Assembly: GCA_034336665.1 (NCBI GenBank)
Contig: CM067588.1
Span: 4,466,655-4,530,654 of the forward strand
DNA: 64,000 nucleotides
Reading direction: 5' to 3'
Source of the DNA: Luscinia megarhynchos
Lineage: Eukaryota > Chordata > Aves > Passeriformes > Turdidae
Below the pieces are notes generated by a model. That model saw only the letters and a program-made list of their open reading frames with translations. It had not been told where the DNA came from and ran no database searches. The translations under genes and the position numbers were made by a program. The stretch's first letter is position 1. Each line of letters opens with the position of its first letter. Positions 34,001-45,821 of the stretch are shown one piece after another.

Positions 34001-36624
34001 CTTTAGTGTCCCTTCGCCACCCCTCGCTCGGTGCCCTCGGCTTTTCGCTTTTCTCGCCTTTTGTTCCTGCTTGGGGATTCGGGAATGCCGGTGCCTCGCC
34101 TCGCCGGGGCTCCGCATTCCAGCTCCGAGCCTCCCTTCTCGCCAGCTTCTTAAAAATAACCCCGTGCGGCTGGAGCGCTGCTGAGGCACACCCCAGGATG
34201 GGTGGGAAAGCTTCTTTGCCTTTCCTGCCATCCCACAGGCAGCCCAGGGCCACCAGGATGATCCTCCAGCGCTGTCCCCTCTCATCCTGGTTCCTGGAAT
34301 CCCCCAATTTTGGGATGAGCCCCAGGGAATGGGATGGGATTCTGTGGCACCTGCACGGCTCAGCCCGGCTGCAGCCCAATCCCCGGCGTGGCAGATCCTG
34401 CAGCTGGCAGCACGTGAATCCAGAGATTCCCAGAGATTCCCGGAGCTTCCAGAGCCAGCAGCAGGGATCCTGCACGGCCCCAGCGGTGGGGACACGCCTG
34501 GGGTTGACCCGGGCTGGGAGGGAGCTGCTGCTCCGGCGTGAACCTGAGTTAAACATTATTCCTGCCTCTGGAGCAGGGAGGGATTAGTGCAGGGAGGGGG
34601 GAGTGCAGGGAAATGAGGGCAGGCTGGATTTGTGGCAGCTGGGAATGCCAGGCTGGCGCTGGAGGAGCCCTGGGACGGCTGGAGCCAGGGTGGCAGTGTG
34701 GGGTGACAGCCCCTGGAGCAGTGGGAATGACAACCAGGATTTATCCTGGCTGAGTCAGCACGCAGGGAGCTGGGATCAGAGGCTTGGGAGAAGCTGGGGA
34801 GCGTGGCTGGGACCTTTCCTGGGTGTCCCGCTGCAGACGTGGCTCTGAGTCACCACATCCTGCCTGGGAAAGTTTTGGGTGCCCAAACTTTCATCGGAGC
34901 AGGCAGGCAGGGCTCTGGGATTCCCTGCTGGATTCCCTGTGGGGACAAAGCTGTGCACAAATCTGTGGGGCTGGGGGCCACAAACCCCCGTGTGCAGCCT
35001 GGAGCTGGGAGAGGGTGAAGCTGCACATCCTGCATTTTCCAGTGTGACTAGTGCTGGCTATTTTTAGTTGTCCAAATTAAGCTCGCCTTAAATGCTGTCT
35101 TTTGAGGTTTCTTTGAGGGAGGAGGCCTGGAGTGGTGTTATTTCCCAAGTGATGGCTTGCTCTCCAATCTGACCCCAGCTGGACTGGCCAAAAAAGCGAA
35201 GGGAAGGACCAAAGCTGTGGCTGGGAAGTGTCTCCTCCCCGCAGAGCTGCGCCTGAGGGTGTTCCCTGAGCCAGCAGGAGATTTCCTGGGGGAAGGACAA
35301 AGCAAACAGCCGAGCCCTGCTGCGATCCCTGTGGGGAAATCCAGCTGGAAAACCCCATCCTGCTACCTGCTCTGGCATCCCCGGGGTGTGCTGTGCCCCT
35401 GGGGTGCTAAATCCATGGATTTCTCATCTCAGGGGTGTTTTGGATTTATTGGAGAGTGCTGGGTGCTGGCTGGGGTTTTCAGAGGAGGTGGAAAAAGGCT
35501 GGGATCACAGGCAGGGTGCTGAGATGCAGTTCTCTTTTTTGGGGAGGCTCATCCAGAGGGGGCTGTGCTGATATCCTGGATTCTCCAGGCTGGCTGCAGC
35601 CAATCCCATGGACCCAAAACCTATCCATGCCCTGCTCCAGCTCCGTGCCCACCGCTGGATTCTGCTCTGCCAGTCCTGACCCGCTGCTTTCATCCCTTCC
35701 CATCCCCTGCTTCCCTTCCCACTCTGTTTCCCAGCTCTCCCCATCCATGGATTTGCTCCGTGCCTGTCTCGCCTCACCGGGCACCTGCTGGAGCTCTGCA
35801 CGCCCAGAGCTGGGCGCAGGAAAGGCTTTTCCTCCTCCTGCTGCTCCCTCCCTCAGCAGCAGCAGCAGCAGTCGGGTGTTTCCTGCAGGTCAGCAGCCAG
35901 GGGATCCTCGGGCTCCTGCAGTCGGACGTGAAATGCATCGAATCCGGGCAGATGCTGCAGACGGAGTTTCTGCAGCGCCGCGGGGGCTGGAAGGGTTTCC
36001 TGGCATTTCCTGGCGCTTCAGACTGTCCCTTTCTCTCTGGGAAGGACAGTGAGGAGCCTCCCTTCCTCCTGCCAGCTGCCTGCACAGCCCTGCCTTGCTG
36101 GGTCTCCGTTCCCTCTGGAGGGGATGGATCCTTTGGGGCGCTGGGAGGGGATCCAGGAGAAGCCACAGGGAGCAGAGGGATTTTCCCAAATCTCAGCCTC
36201 CCCACCCAGGACCTGCCTCCCTTTGAGAGTGGGAGCAGCCAAGGTGGTGGTGGGTGGCCCCAAACCAGTTCTGGGGGACTCCAAACAGTTCTGGGGGGAT
36301 CCCAAACAGTTCTGAGTGACCCCAGACAAGCTGTCACCCTGCATTCCCACTCCAGGATCAAACCCACCTGCCCAGCCCCTGTGGAAGGTGCAAAGGCCGA
36401 TGAGGAGGGTGAGGAAGGCCCCAGATTCCGCAGGGAAATGCTGGGGAAGGGAAGAGGAGCCGAAGCCTTGGGAGTGGAGGGGATTCCTGCAGGCAGAGCA
36501 ATCCTGGCTGGGACAGCTGGGCTGGAGGGGGGGATCCTGGCCGTGGGTTTGGCATTTTCCCGTTGGGATGGGGAGCGGGAATCGCCTCCCTGAGCCGCGG
36601 GGGGGTGTCCGCAGCCCGGGGCAT
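34001..36624. other. Unique island
   Basis: 2.6 kb of mostly non-repetitive sequence. It contains CTATTTTTAG at 35058-35067, a perfect MEF2 consensus, with CCAAATTAAG 5 bp downstream. A CAG-rich patch lies near 35855-35872. A small duplicated CCAAACAGTTCTGGGGG motif lies near 36275-36315. No coding exon is recognised. Confidence 0.6.
35058..35067. promoter_or_regulatory. MEF2-type box
   Basis: CTATTTTTAG matches YTAWWWWTAR at every position. It is the second perfect match in this unique island group, the other being 33757-33766. Confidence 0.35.
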
Positions 36625-37890
36625 CCCTGGGGATCCCTCAGTGAGCTCCTGTGGATCCCTCAGGGATCCCTCAGTGTGCTCATGTAGATCCCTTATGGAT
36701 TCCTCACTGTGTTCCTGTGGATCCCTCAGGAATCCCTCAGTGAGTTCTTGTGGATCCCTCAGTATGCCCCTGTGGATCCCTCATGGGTCCCTCACTGTGT
36801 TCCTGTGGATCCCTCGTGGATCACTCTCTGCATTCCCATGGGTCCCTTGTGGATCCCTCACTGTGTTCCCATAGATTCCTCTCTGCATTCCCATTGATCC
36901 CTGGGGATCCCTCAGTGTGTTCCTATGGATCCCTCGCTGTATTCCCAAGGGATCCTGCGTGGATCCCTCTCTGTATTCCCAGGGATCCCCCTCTGTATTC
37001 CATGGATCCTTCTCTGTATCCCAGGGCTGTCTCTCTGTATCCCACAGATCTCTCTGTATCCCAGTGATCCCTCTCTGTAGCTGACGGATCTCTCAGTATC
37101 CCCTCTCTGTATCCCAGGATCTCTCAGGATCCCCTGCTCCCTGCATTCCCAGGATCTCTCAGTATCCCAGGATCTCTTAGGATCCCCTGATCCCCGCATT
37201 CCCAGATCTCTCAGGATCCCCTGCTCTCTCAGGATCCCCTGCATTCCCAGATCTCTCAGTATCCTCTGCTCTCTCAGGATCCCCTGCTCCCCGCATTCCC
37301 AGGATCTCTCAGTATCCCAGGATCTCTCTGTATCCCCCTGATCCCTGCATTCCCAGGATCTCTCAATATCCCAGGATCTCTCAGGATCCCCTGCTCCCCA
37401 CATTCCCAGGATCTCCCTGCATTCCCAGATCTCTGCAGTATCCCAGGATCTCTCTGTATCCCAGGATCTCTCAGGATCCCCTGATCCCCGCATTCCCAGA
37501 TCTCTCAGTATCCCAGGATCTCTCAGGATCCCCTGATCCCTGCATTCCCAGGATATCTCAGGATCCCAGGATCTCTCAGGATCCCCTGCTCCCCGCATTC
37601 CCAGATCTCTCTGTATCCCAGGATCTCTCAGGATCCCCTGATCCCTGCATTCCCAGATCTCTCAGGATCCCAGGATCTCTCAGTATCCCCTGCTCCCCGC
37701 ATCCCCTGCTCTCTCTGTATCCCCTGCTCTCTCAGGATCCCCTTCTCCCCACATTCCCAGATCTCTCAGGAACCCCTGCTCCCCACATTCCCAGGATCTC
37801 CCTGCATTCCCAGATCTCTCTGTATCCCCTGCTCTCTCAGGATCCCCTGCTCCCCTCATTCCCTGCTCTCTCCCCGCATTCCCAGAGCTC
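36625..37890. repeat. Two adjoining arrays (TGTGGATCCCTC and CAGGATCTCTCAGGATCC)
   Basis: The left part (to about 36960) has ~20-24-bp units of GTTCCTGTGGATCCCTC. The right part is a composite of CAGGATCTCTC, AGGATCCCCTG and CCCGCATTCC modules of about 12 bp in shuffled order. Modular shuffling is unusual compared with the fixed units of neighbouring arrays. Confidence 0.9.
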
Positions 37891-38276
37891 TCCCTGCCGT
37901 CTCTGTCCGTGCCAGCGCCGTGCCCTGGCGCCGGGTTAGTGGCACTGATCTGGGCCCTATCGCTGCTAAAGCCGCGATTATCCCGGGATTAGCGCCCTGC
38001 TTAGGGACCCACCTGGGCCGGTGCCAGAGCTGTGGCCACCACAGCGTGCCCAGCGGCCACTGTCACCTCGGGTGACCCCTGTCCCTCTGGGGTGCAGGCT
38101 GGGCAGAGGCTGTGGGGTTTTGGGGGTGTCATTTGGGGTGGGAGCGCCATGTCCTTGTCCCCGTCGTGTCTGAGGTTCGTCCGAGCAAGGCCAGGCTGGA
38201 TTTTGGGGCTGGGAGCAGCCTGGGATAGCGGGAGGTGTGGAATGGGATGGATTTGGGATTCATCCCAAACCCTTCT
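37891..38276. other. Unique spacer
   Basis: GC-rich with GCCGCGATTATCCCGGGATTAGCGCC near 37970-37995, an AT-containing patch with paired TTA cores. Nothing else is recognised. Confidence 0.65.
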
Positions 38277-38787
38277 GGGATTCTGTGATCCCATCCCAGC
38301 ATCACTGTAGGTGGCTTTTTGGGGGACTGGGATTTTTGGCACGTTTCTGGCACATTTATGGCACGTTTCTGGCAAGCCTGGCTTTGGGGCCATGATCCTG
38401 TGATCCCATCCCAGCCTCACTGTAGGTGGTTTTTTTGGGTCAGCTGGGATTTATGGCACAGCCTGGCTTTGGGGCCATGATTCTGTGACTCCATCCCATC
38501 ACTGTAGGTGTTTTTTCTGGGTCAGCTGGGATTTCTGGCACATTTCTGGCACATTTCTGGCACATTTCTGGCTCATTTCTGGCACATTTCAGGTTTATTT
38601 CTGGCACATTTCTGGTTCATTTCTGGCACATTTCTGGCACGTTTCTGGCACATTTCAGGTTTATTTCTGGCACATTTCTGGTTAATTTCTGGCTCATTTC
38701 TGGCACATTTCTGGCACATTTCTGGTTAATTTCTGGCTCATTTCTGGCACATTTCTGGCACGTTTCTGGCACAGCCTGGCTCTGGGG
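38277..38787. repeat. Triplicated ~100-bp block merging into an 11-bp repeat (TTTCTGGCACA)
   Basis: Blocks containing TCACTGTAGGTGG recur near 38300, 38416 and 38500, each followed by TTTCTGGCAC units. The last copy expands into more than 20 tandem units with TTTATTTCTGG and GGTTCA variants. It shows a minisatellite born from one end of a segmental tandem duplication. Confidence 0.9.
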
Positions 38788-38901
38788 CCGTGCTGGAGGG
38801 GCTGCAAGGCCCCAGTCCCTCCTTGCAGGGGTGTGGGAGGTGGGAGCAGCTCCGAGGGAAGGGAAATCCCAGTTTTCCAGGGCTGCAGGGTGGGGGTGAG
38901 G

Positions 38902-39736
38902 AGCTGGGAATGTTGGGAGTGACGGGGTTGGGAACGTCAGGATTGGGAATTTCGGGATTGGGAATGTTGGGAATGATGGGATCGGGAATGTCAGGATTGA
39001 GAATTATAGCATTGGGAATGACAGGATTGGGAATTTCAGGGTTGGGAATGATGGGCTGGGAATGACAGGATTGGGAATGTCAGGGCTGAGAATCAGGATT
39101 GGGAATTTCAGGGTTGGAAATTTCAGGATTGGAGATTTCAGGATTGGGAATGTCAGGATTGGGAATATCAAAACTGGGAATATCAGGATTGGAATATCAG
39201 GGCTGGGAATGTCAGGGCTGGGAATGTCAGGGCTGGGAATTTCAGGATTGGGAATGTCAGGATTGGGAATTTCAGGATTGGGAATTTCAGGGCTGGGAAT
39301 GTTATTATTGGGAATGTCAGGTTTGGGAATGTCAGGATTGGGAATATCAGGGCTGGGAATGTCAGGATTGGGAATATCAGGGTTGGGAATTTCAGGATGA
39401 GGAACGTCAGGATTGGGAATTTCAGGGTTGGAAATTTTAGGATTGGAGATTTCAGGATTGGGAATGTCAGGGCTAGGAATGTCAGGATTGGGAATTTCAG
39501 GTTTGGGAATGTCAGGGTTAGGAATGTCAGGTTTGGGAATGTCAGAATGGGAATGTCAGGATGGGGATCTCAGGATTGAGATTTATGGGATTGGGAATTT
39601 CAGGATTGGGAATGACAGGGCTGGGAATGTCAGGATTGGGAATGTCAGGATTGGGAATGTCAGGGTTAGGAATGTCAGGACTGGGAATGTCAGGGTTGGG
39701 AATTTCAAGATGAGGAATGTCAGGATTGGGAATGCT
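38902..39736. repeat. 15-bp minisatellite (GGGAATGTCAGGATT)
   Basis: About 55 units. A block with CAGGGTTGGAAATTTC recurs near 39107 and 39425, indicating internal duplication. 15 is a multiple of three, so each frame reads one regular peptide, such as GLGMS or NVRIG. Confidence 0.95.
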
Positions 39737-41370
39737 CAAACTCCACGGCTGCAGATCAGGCTGACTGTGGGGCACCAGCAGGACAAAATGCAATTTTAGG
39801 GAGCAAAAAGCCCCATCCAGTTGGCAGCAATGCCCGTGGCGATGACCATGGTGCAACTGCCCGACTCTTAAATACAATCAGCAGTTAATTAAAGCACGCT
39901 GCCGGTTTTTAATTGCCCTGATCCCCCCGGGACAGCCCCGGCGAGGGGAGAGCGGCGCTGCTCTGGATGACAGCAGCGCCTGGCGCTGGGGGAGCACAGC
40001 TCGAACAAAGCCGCTCTGAAAAGCAGATCCAGGCTTTTTCCAAGGGTTTTTTCCATCCCCCCGGACACGGGAAGGGACATTTCCCCCCCAGAACAGCGGC
40101 GGGGCTCGGCCGGGCTGGGCTGTAGGGCTGGGGTGGGATCCTGGGGGTCGCCCCCCGAGTGTGGGGGTGCCCGGGGTGCTCCCCCTCCCCTCCAGCCTCT
40201 CCCACCCACCCTGCATCCCTCGCGGTGCCTCCTGGCATTTCCCAGCCCCTTCCCGCCCGCGGAAAATTCGCTTTCATATTTATTTGCCCAGCTCGTTGCC
40301 GCTGTTTACTCAAATCCTCGCTGCTCCCACCCCGGGGGGATGGGGAAGGGGGACCCAGGGGGCCTGGGGGTCTCTGTGCCCCTTCCCCACCTTATCCCAG
40401 CTCCAAGGAGCTTTCCCTGCCCCTCCCCGTGCTCTCCTGGCCCATCTGGCTCTGCCCTCCTATTTCTCCATATTTTCCAATTTGCCTCTCCCGCCTGGAT
40501 TTTTTTTTTCCTCTCTCTTTTTTTTTTTTTTTGCCATCTCCACCACACCACCACCGGGACTCTTAATTATTATTATTATTCCTCCCATTCCTTGCTGGGT
40601 CAGGGTCTGCATTCAGGATTTCGGGGGATGGCGGGGGGTTCTTTTCTCGGGGGATAAATATCGCCTTTCCCTGCTCGCCTGGCTCCCTTTAATTAGACTT
40701 CTTACTGCATGGAACAGTTCGCAGTTATATATGGAAAACAGCCCACACTTTCCCAGGAGCGGGGCATGTTGGGAAGGGAAACGGGAGCAGCCGGCCCGCT
40801 CTTCCCTGGGAGCCGCGTGTGTTTTTCCTATCGCTTTTCCCGACTTTATTTTTTTTAACCCTTTGCAGCAGCGAAAAGCGCTGGCAGCCTTTTTTATTTA
40901 ATTTTTTTAAATTTTTATTTAATTTTTTTTTTAAATTTCAATTTTTTAACCCCTTTCCCCTTATCCCTTTCACTTAGGGGAAAGAAAAAAATCCCTGCTG
41001 GGCTCTTTTATTATTATTATTATTATTTTAAATTATTATTAATTTTTTTAAAAATTTTTTTAATGGGGGAAATAGAGTTTTAGGGCTTGGAGTTAGGCAG
41101 GGATGTGATCCCGAGCATAATTCTCAGAGCAGGGACACCCATCCCAGCTCACGTGGTGGCGGCGGCAGGAGGAGCATTGCTGTCCCCAGCCTGTCCCCAA
41201 GCGCTGCTGCCACCCTCAATCCCAGCTTCATCCCAGATCCCCGCCTCTCCTGCCTCACTTTCCCCAAAAAAAGCAGCATTTTTAGGAGGGATCGCTGCCT
41301 GTTTGGCGTTTTGTTCGGGTTTTTTTTTTTCCCCACCACGGGATTCTTCACGGAACGGGGACGAGGGATC
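39737..41370. other. Unique island with AT-rich low-complexity sequence
   Basis: The first part has TTAATTAAAGC near 39888 and GTTTTTAATTGCCC. The middle is pyrimidine-rich with a T/C run near 40500-40530. 40870-41065 is almost entirely A/T with (ATT)n. A patch at 40690-40760 includes TTTAATTAGAC and GTTATATATGG. No coding exon is recognised. Confidence 0.6.
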
Positions 41371-43430
41371 TGCGGTGACAAGGTGAGCCAGCAGTGCCCC
41401 CCTGTCCCAGGGTGTCCCCAAAGTGTGTGACAAGGTGAGCCAGCAGTGCCCCACTGTCCCAGAGTGTCCCCAAATTGCAGTGACAGGGTGAGCCAGCAGT
41501 GCCCCAGAGTGTCCCAGGATGTCCCCAAGTGTGTGACAATGTGAGCCAGCAGTGCCCCCGCTGTCCCAGGGTGTCCCCAAAGTGTCCCCAAAGTGCGGTG
41601 ACAGGGTGAGCCAGCAGTGCCCCACTGTCCAGGGTGTCCCCAAAGTGTGGTGACAAGGTGGCAGTGCCCCTCTGTCCCAGGGTGTCCCCAAAGTGTGGTG
41701 ACAAGGTGGCAGTGCCCCTCTGTCCCAGGGTGTCCCCAAAGTGTGTGACAAGGTGGCAGTGCCCCCGCTGTCCCAGGGTGTCCCCCAAATTGCGGTGACA
41801 AGGTGAGCCAGCAGTGCCCCGCTGTCCCAGGGTGTCCCCAAAGGGCAGTGACAGGGTGAGCCAGCAGTGCCCCGCTGTCCCAGGGTGTCCCCAAGTGTGT
41901 GTGACAAGGTGAGCCAGCACTGCCCCACTGTCCCAGGTGTCCCCCAAAGTGTCCCCAAAGGGGCGGTGACAGGGTGAGCCAGCAGTGCCCCTCTGTCCCA
42001 GGGTGTCCCCACAGTGCGGTGACAGGGTGAGCCAGCAGTGCCCGCTGTCCCAGGGTGTCCCCAAGTGTGTGACAAGGTGAGCCAGCAGTGCCCCGCTGTC
42101 CCAGGGTGTCCCCACAGTGCGGTGACAGGGTGAGCCAGCAGTGCCCCGCTGTCCCAGGGTGTCCCCAAAGTGTCCCCCAAAGTGCGGTGACAAGGTGAGC
42201 CAGCAGTGCCCCCTGTCCCAGGTGTGTCCCTAGTGCGGTGACAGGGGTGAGCCAGCAGTGCCCCGCTGTCCCAGGGTGTCCCCAAAGTGTCCCCAAAAGT
42301 GCGGTGACAAGGTGAGCCAGCAGTGCCCCCCTGTCCCAGGTGTCCCCAAAGGTGCGGTGACAGGGTGAGCCAGCAGTGCCCCCGCTGTCCCAGGTGTCCC
42401 CAAGGTGCGGTGACAGGGTGAGCCAGCAGTGCCCGCTAGCTGTCCCAGGGTGTCCCCACAGTGCGGTGACAGGGTGAGCCAGCAGTGCCCTCGCTGTCCC
42501 AGGGTGTCCCCAAAGTGTCCCCAAAGTGCGGTGACAAGGTGAGCCAGCAGTGCCCCCCTGTCCCAGGTGTCCCCAAGGTGCGGTGACAGGGTGAGCCAGC
42601 AGTGCCCTCAGCTGTCCCAGGTGTCCCCAAGGTCGTGGGTGACAGGGTGAGCCAGCAGTGCCCCAGCTGTCCAGGGGTGTCCCCAAAGTGTCCCCAAAGT
42701 GTGTGACAAGGTGAGCCAGCAGTGCCCCCCTGTCCCAGGATGTCCCCAAAGTGTGTGACAAGGTGAGCCAGCGGTGCCCCGCTGTCCAGGGTGTCCCCAA
42801 AGTGTCCCCAAAGTGTGTGTGTGACAAGGTGAGGCCAGCAGTGCCCCCCTGTCCCAGGGTGTCCCCAAAGTGTGTGACTAAGGTGAGCCAGCAGTGCCCC
42901 GGCCGTCCAGGGTGTCCCCAAAGTGTCCCCAAAGTGTGTGACAAGGTGAGCCAGCGGTGCCCTCTGTCCCAGCTGTGTTGTCCCCAAAGTGCGCGGTGAC
43001 AAGGTGAGCCAGCAGTGCCCTCGCTGTCCAGGGTGTCCCCAAAGTGTCCCCAAAGTGTGTGACAGGGTGAGCCAGCAGTGCCCCTCTGTCCCAGCGTGTC
43101 CCCAAAGTCGCGGTGACAGGGTGAGCTTTCAGCAGTGCCCCCTCCTGTCCCAGGATGTCCCCAAGGAGTGTGTGACAAGGTGAGCCAGCAGTGCCCCTCT
43201 GTCCCAGGGTGTCCCCAAAGTGTGTGACAAGGTGAGCCAGCAGTGCCCCTCTGTCCCAGGGTGTCCCCAAAGTGTGTGACAAGGTGAGCCAGCAGTGCCC
43301 CTCTGTCCCAGGTGTCCCCAAGGTGCGGTGACAGGGTGAGCCAGCAGTGCCCACTGTCCCAGGTGTCCCCAAAGTGTCCCCAAGGTGCGGTGACAAGGTG
43401 GCAGTGCCTCTGTCCCAGGTGTCCCCAAAC
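41371..43430. repeat. ~50-bp minisatellite carrying a splice-donor motif per unit (ACAAGGTGAGCC)
   Basis: About 40 units. A typical unit is ACAAGGTGAGCCAGCAGTG, then CCCC, then CTGTCCCAGGGTGTCCCC, then AAAGTG. Extra TGTCCCCAAAG insertions vary unit length. Each copy contains AAG|GTGAGC and a TGTCCCAG end on the + strand. Confidence 0.95.
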
Positions 43431-43787
43431 CTGCTGCTGTCCCCGCGATGCTGCTTCCCCGGCTGCTGCTGCAGGCAGTGACGGGACCCGTGTCCCTCCC
43501 CCGGGGACCTCGGGCTCGGAATGCCCCGTCCCTGTGTGATCCTGCTAAAAACACCCGGCCCGTGTCCCCCTGCCCTGCCCTGCCCCGAGCCTGCTTGTGC
43601 CTCTCAGGGCCAGCTCGGGCTTTGCCCGCTGGGTGGGGTTGAATTTAAAGTTTTTCTCAGCGGGGTTTGGAAGGTGGGAGTGAGGATTTGGGGGTCTGTG
43701 TGCTCGGGGGTGTGGGGAGGTGAGGGGACACCGACAGCTCCTGGGCTGCCCCTTGCCGTGGGAGAGCTGGGATACGCCAGGCTCTGC
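43431..43787. other. Unique spacer
   Basis: GC-rich, with a CTGCTGCTGC run near 43460. No exon is recognised. Confidence 0.7.
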
Positions 43788-45648
43788 CAAAATCCCGGTG
43801 TTTTGGGGTCCAGAAATCCCAAATCCCGGTGTTCTGGGGATCCAGAAATCCCAAATCCCGGTGTTTTGGGGTCCGGAAATCCCAAATCCTGGTGTTTTGG
43901 GGATCCAAAATCCCAAATTCTGGTGTTTTGATTTCTAGAAATCCCAAATCCCGGTGTTTTGAGTTCCAAAATCCCAAATTCTGGTGTTTTGGGTTCCAAA
44001 AATCCCAAATCCCGGTGTTTTGGGGTCAAGAAATCCCAAATTCTGGTGTTTTGGGGTCCAGAAATCCCAAATTCTGGTGTTTTGGGGTCCGGAAATCCCA
44101 AATCCCGGTGTTTTGATTTCCAGAAATCCCAAATCCTGGTGTTTTGATTTCCAGAAATCCCAAATCCTGGTGTTTTGGGATCCAAAAATCCCAAATCCAG
44201 GTGTTCTGGGATCGAAAAGTCCCAAATCCTGGTGCTTTGGGTTCCAAAAATCCCAAATCCTGGTGTTTTGGGATCCAAAAATCCCAAATTCTGGTGTTTT
44301 GATTTCTAGAAATCCCAAATCCCGGTGTTTTGAGTTCCAAAATCCCAAATCCCGGTGTTTTAGGATCCAAAAATCCCAAATCCCGGTGTTTTGGATTCCA
44401 AAAATCCCAAATCCTGGTGTTTCGATTTCCAAAAATCCCAAATCCTTTTGTTTTGGGATCCAGAAATCCCAAATTCTGGTGTGTTGCGTTCCAAAAATCC
44501 CAAATCCTGGTGTTTGGGGTTTCAAAAATCCCAAATCCCGGTGTTTTGTGTTCCAAAAATGCCAAACCCTGGTGTTTTGATTTCCAGAAATCCCAAATCC
44601 CGGTGTTTTGGGATTGAAAAATCCCAAATCCTGATGTTCTGGGATCCAAAAATCCCAAATGCTGGTGTTTTGGTATCCAAAAATCCCCAAATCCTGGTGG
44701 TTTGATTTCCAAAAATCCCAAATCCTGTTATTTTGGGATCCAAAAATCCCAAATCCTGGTGTTTTGGTATCCAAAAATCCCAAATCCTGGTGTTTTGGGA
44801 TGCAAAAATCCCAAATCCCAGTGTTTTGAGTTCCAAAAATCCCAAATCCCAGTGTTTTGGGTTCCAAAAATCCCAAACCCTGGTGTTTTGATTTCCAGAA
44901 ATCCCAAATCCCGGTGTTTTGGGATTGAAAAATCCCAAATCCTGGTGTTCTGGGATCCAAAAATCCCAAATGCTGGTGTTTTGGTATCCAAAAATCCCCA
45001 AATCCTGGTGGTTTGATTTCCAAAAATCCCAAATCCTGTTATTTTGGGATCCAAAAATCCCAAATCGGGGTGTTTTGGGTTCCAAAAATCCGAAATCCTG
45101 CTGTTTTGGGATGCAAAAATCCCAAATCCTGGGGTTTTGGGTTTCAAAAATCCCAAACCCTGGTGTTTTGGTATTGAATAGTCCCAAATCCCAGTGTTTT
45201 TAGTTTCAAAAATCCCAAATCCTGGTGTTTTGTGAACCAAAAATCCCAAATGCTGGTGTTTTGGTATCCAAAAATCCCAAATCCCGGTGTTTTGGGTTCC
45301 AAAAATCCGAAATCCTGCTGTTTTGGGATGCAAAAATCCCAAATCCTTGTGTTTTGGGTTTCAAAAATCCCAAATCCTGGTGTTTTGGGATTGAAAAATC
45401 CCAAATGCTGGTGTTTTGGTATCCAAAAATCCCAAATCCCGGTGTTTTGGGTTCCAAAAATCCAAAATCCTGCTGTTTTGGGATGCAAAAATCCCAAATC
45501 CTGGTGTTTTGGTATTGAATAGTCCCAAATCCTGGTGTTTTTAGTTTCAAAAATCCCACATCCCGGTGGTTTGGGATTGAAAAGTCCCAAATCCCGGTGT
45601 TTTGAGTTCCAAAAATCCCCAATCCCGGTGTTTTGGGATCCAGAACTC
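43788..45648. repeat. ~32-bp minisatellite (AAATCCCAAATCCTGGTG)
   Basis: Close to 60 units of AAATCCCAAATCCTGGTG followed by TTTTGGGATCCAA. Blocks of several units are duplicated: around 44590-44720 and 44890-45040 share the same unit order, including the rare GGTGGTTTGATTTCC variant. Confidence 0.95.
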
Positions 45649-45821
45649 CCCCCTGCTGGCTGTGGCCGTGCCCTGGAGCAGCTCTGGGGCAGAGAGCTGC
45701 GGGTTCCTGCCGTGCCCAGGGGCCAGGGCGGCTCGGACACTGCTGCCCGCCCTCCTGGGGGGGCAATGGGACCCCCGTCCTTGCAGGTGTGCCAGGGTCG
45801 GCTCCGGGTGGCTCCTGAGGG
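45649..45821. other. Unique spacer
   Basis: Short GC-rich sequence; nothing is recognised. Confidence 0.7.
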
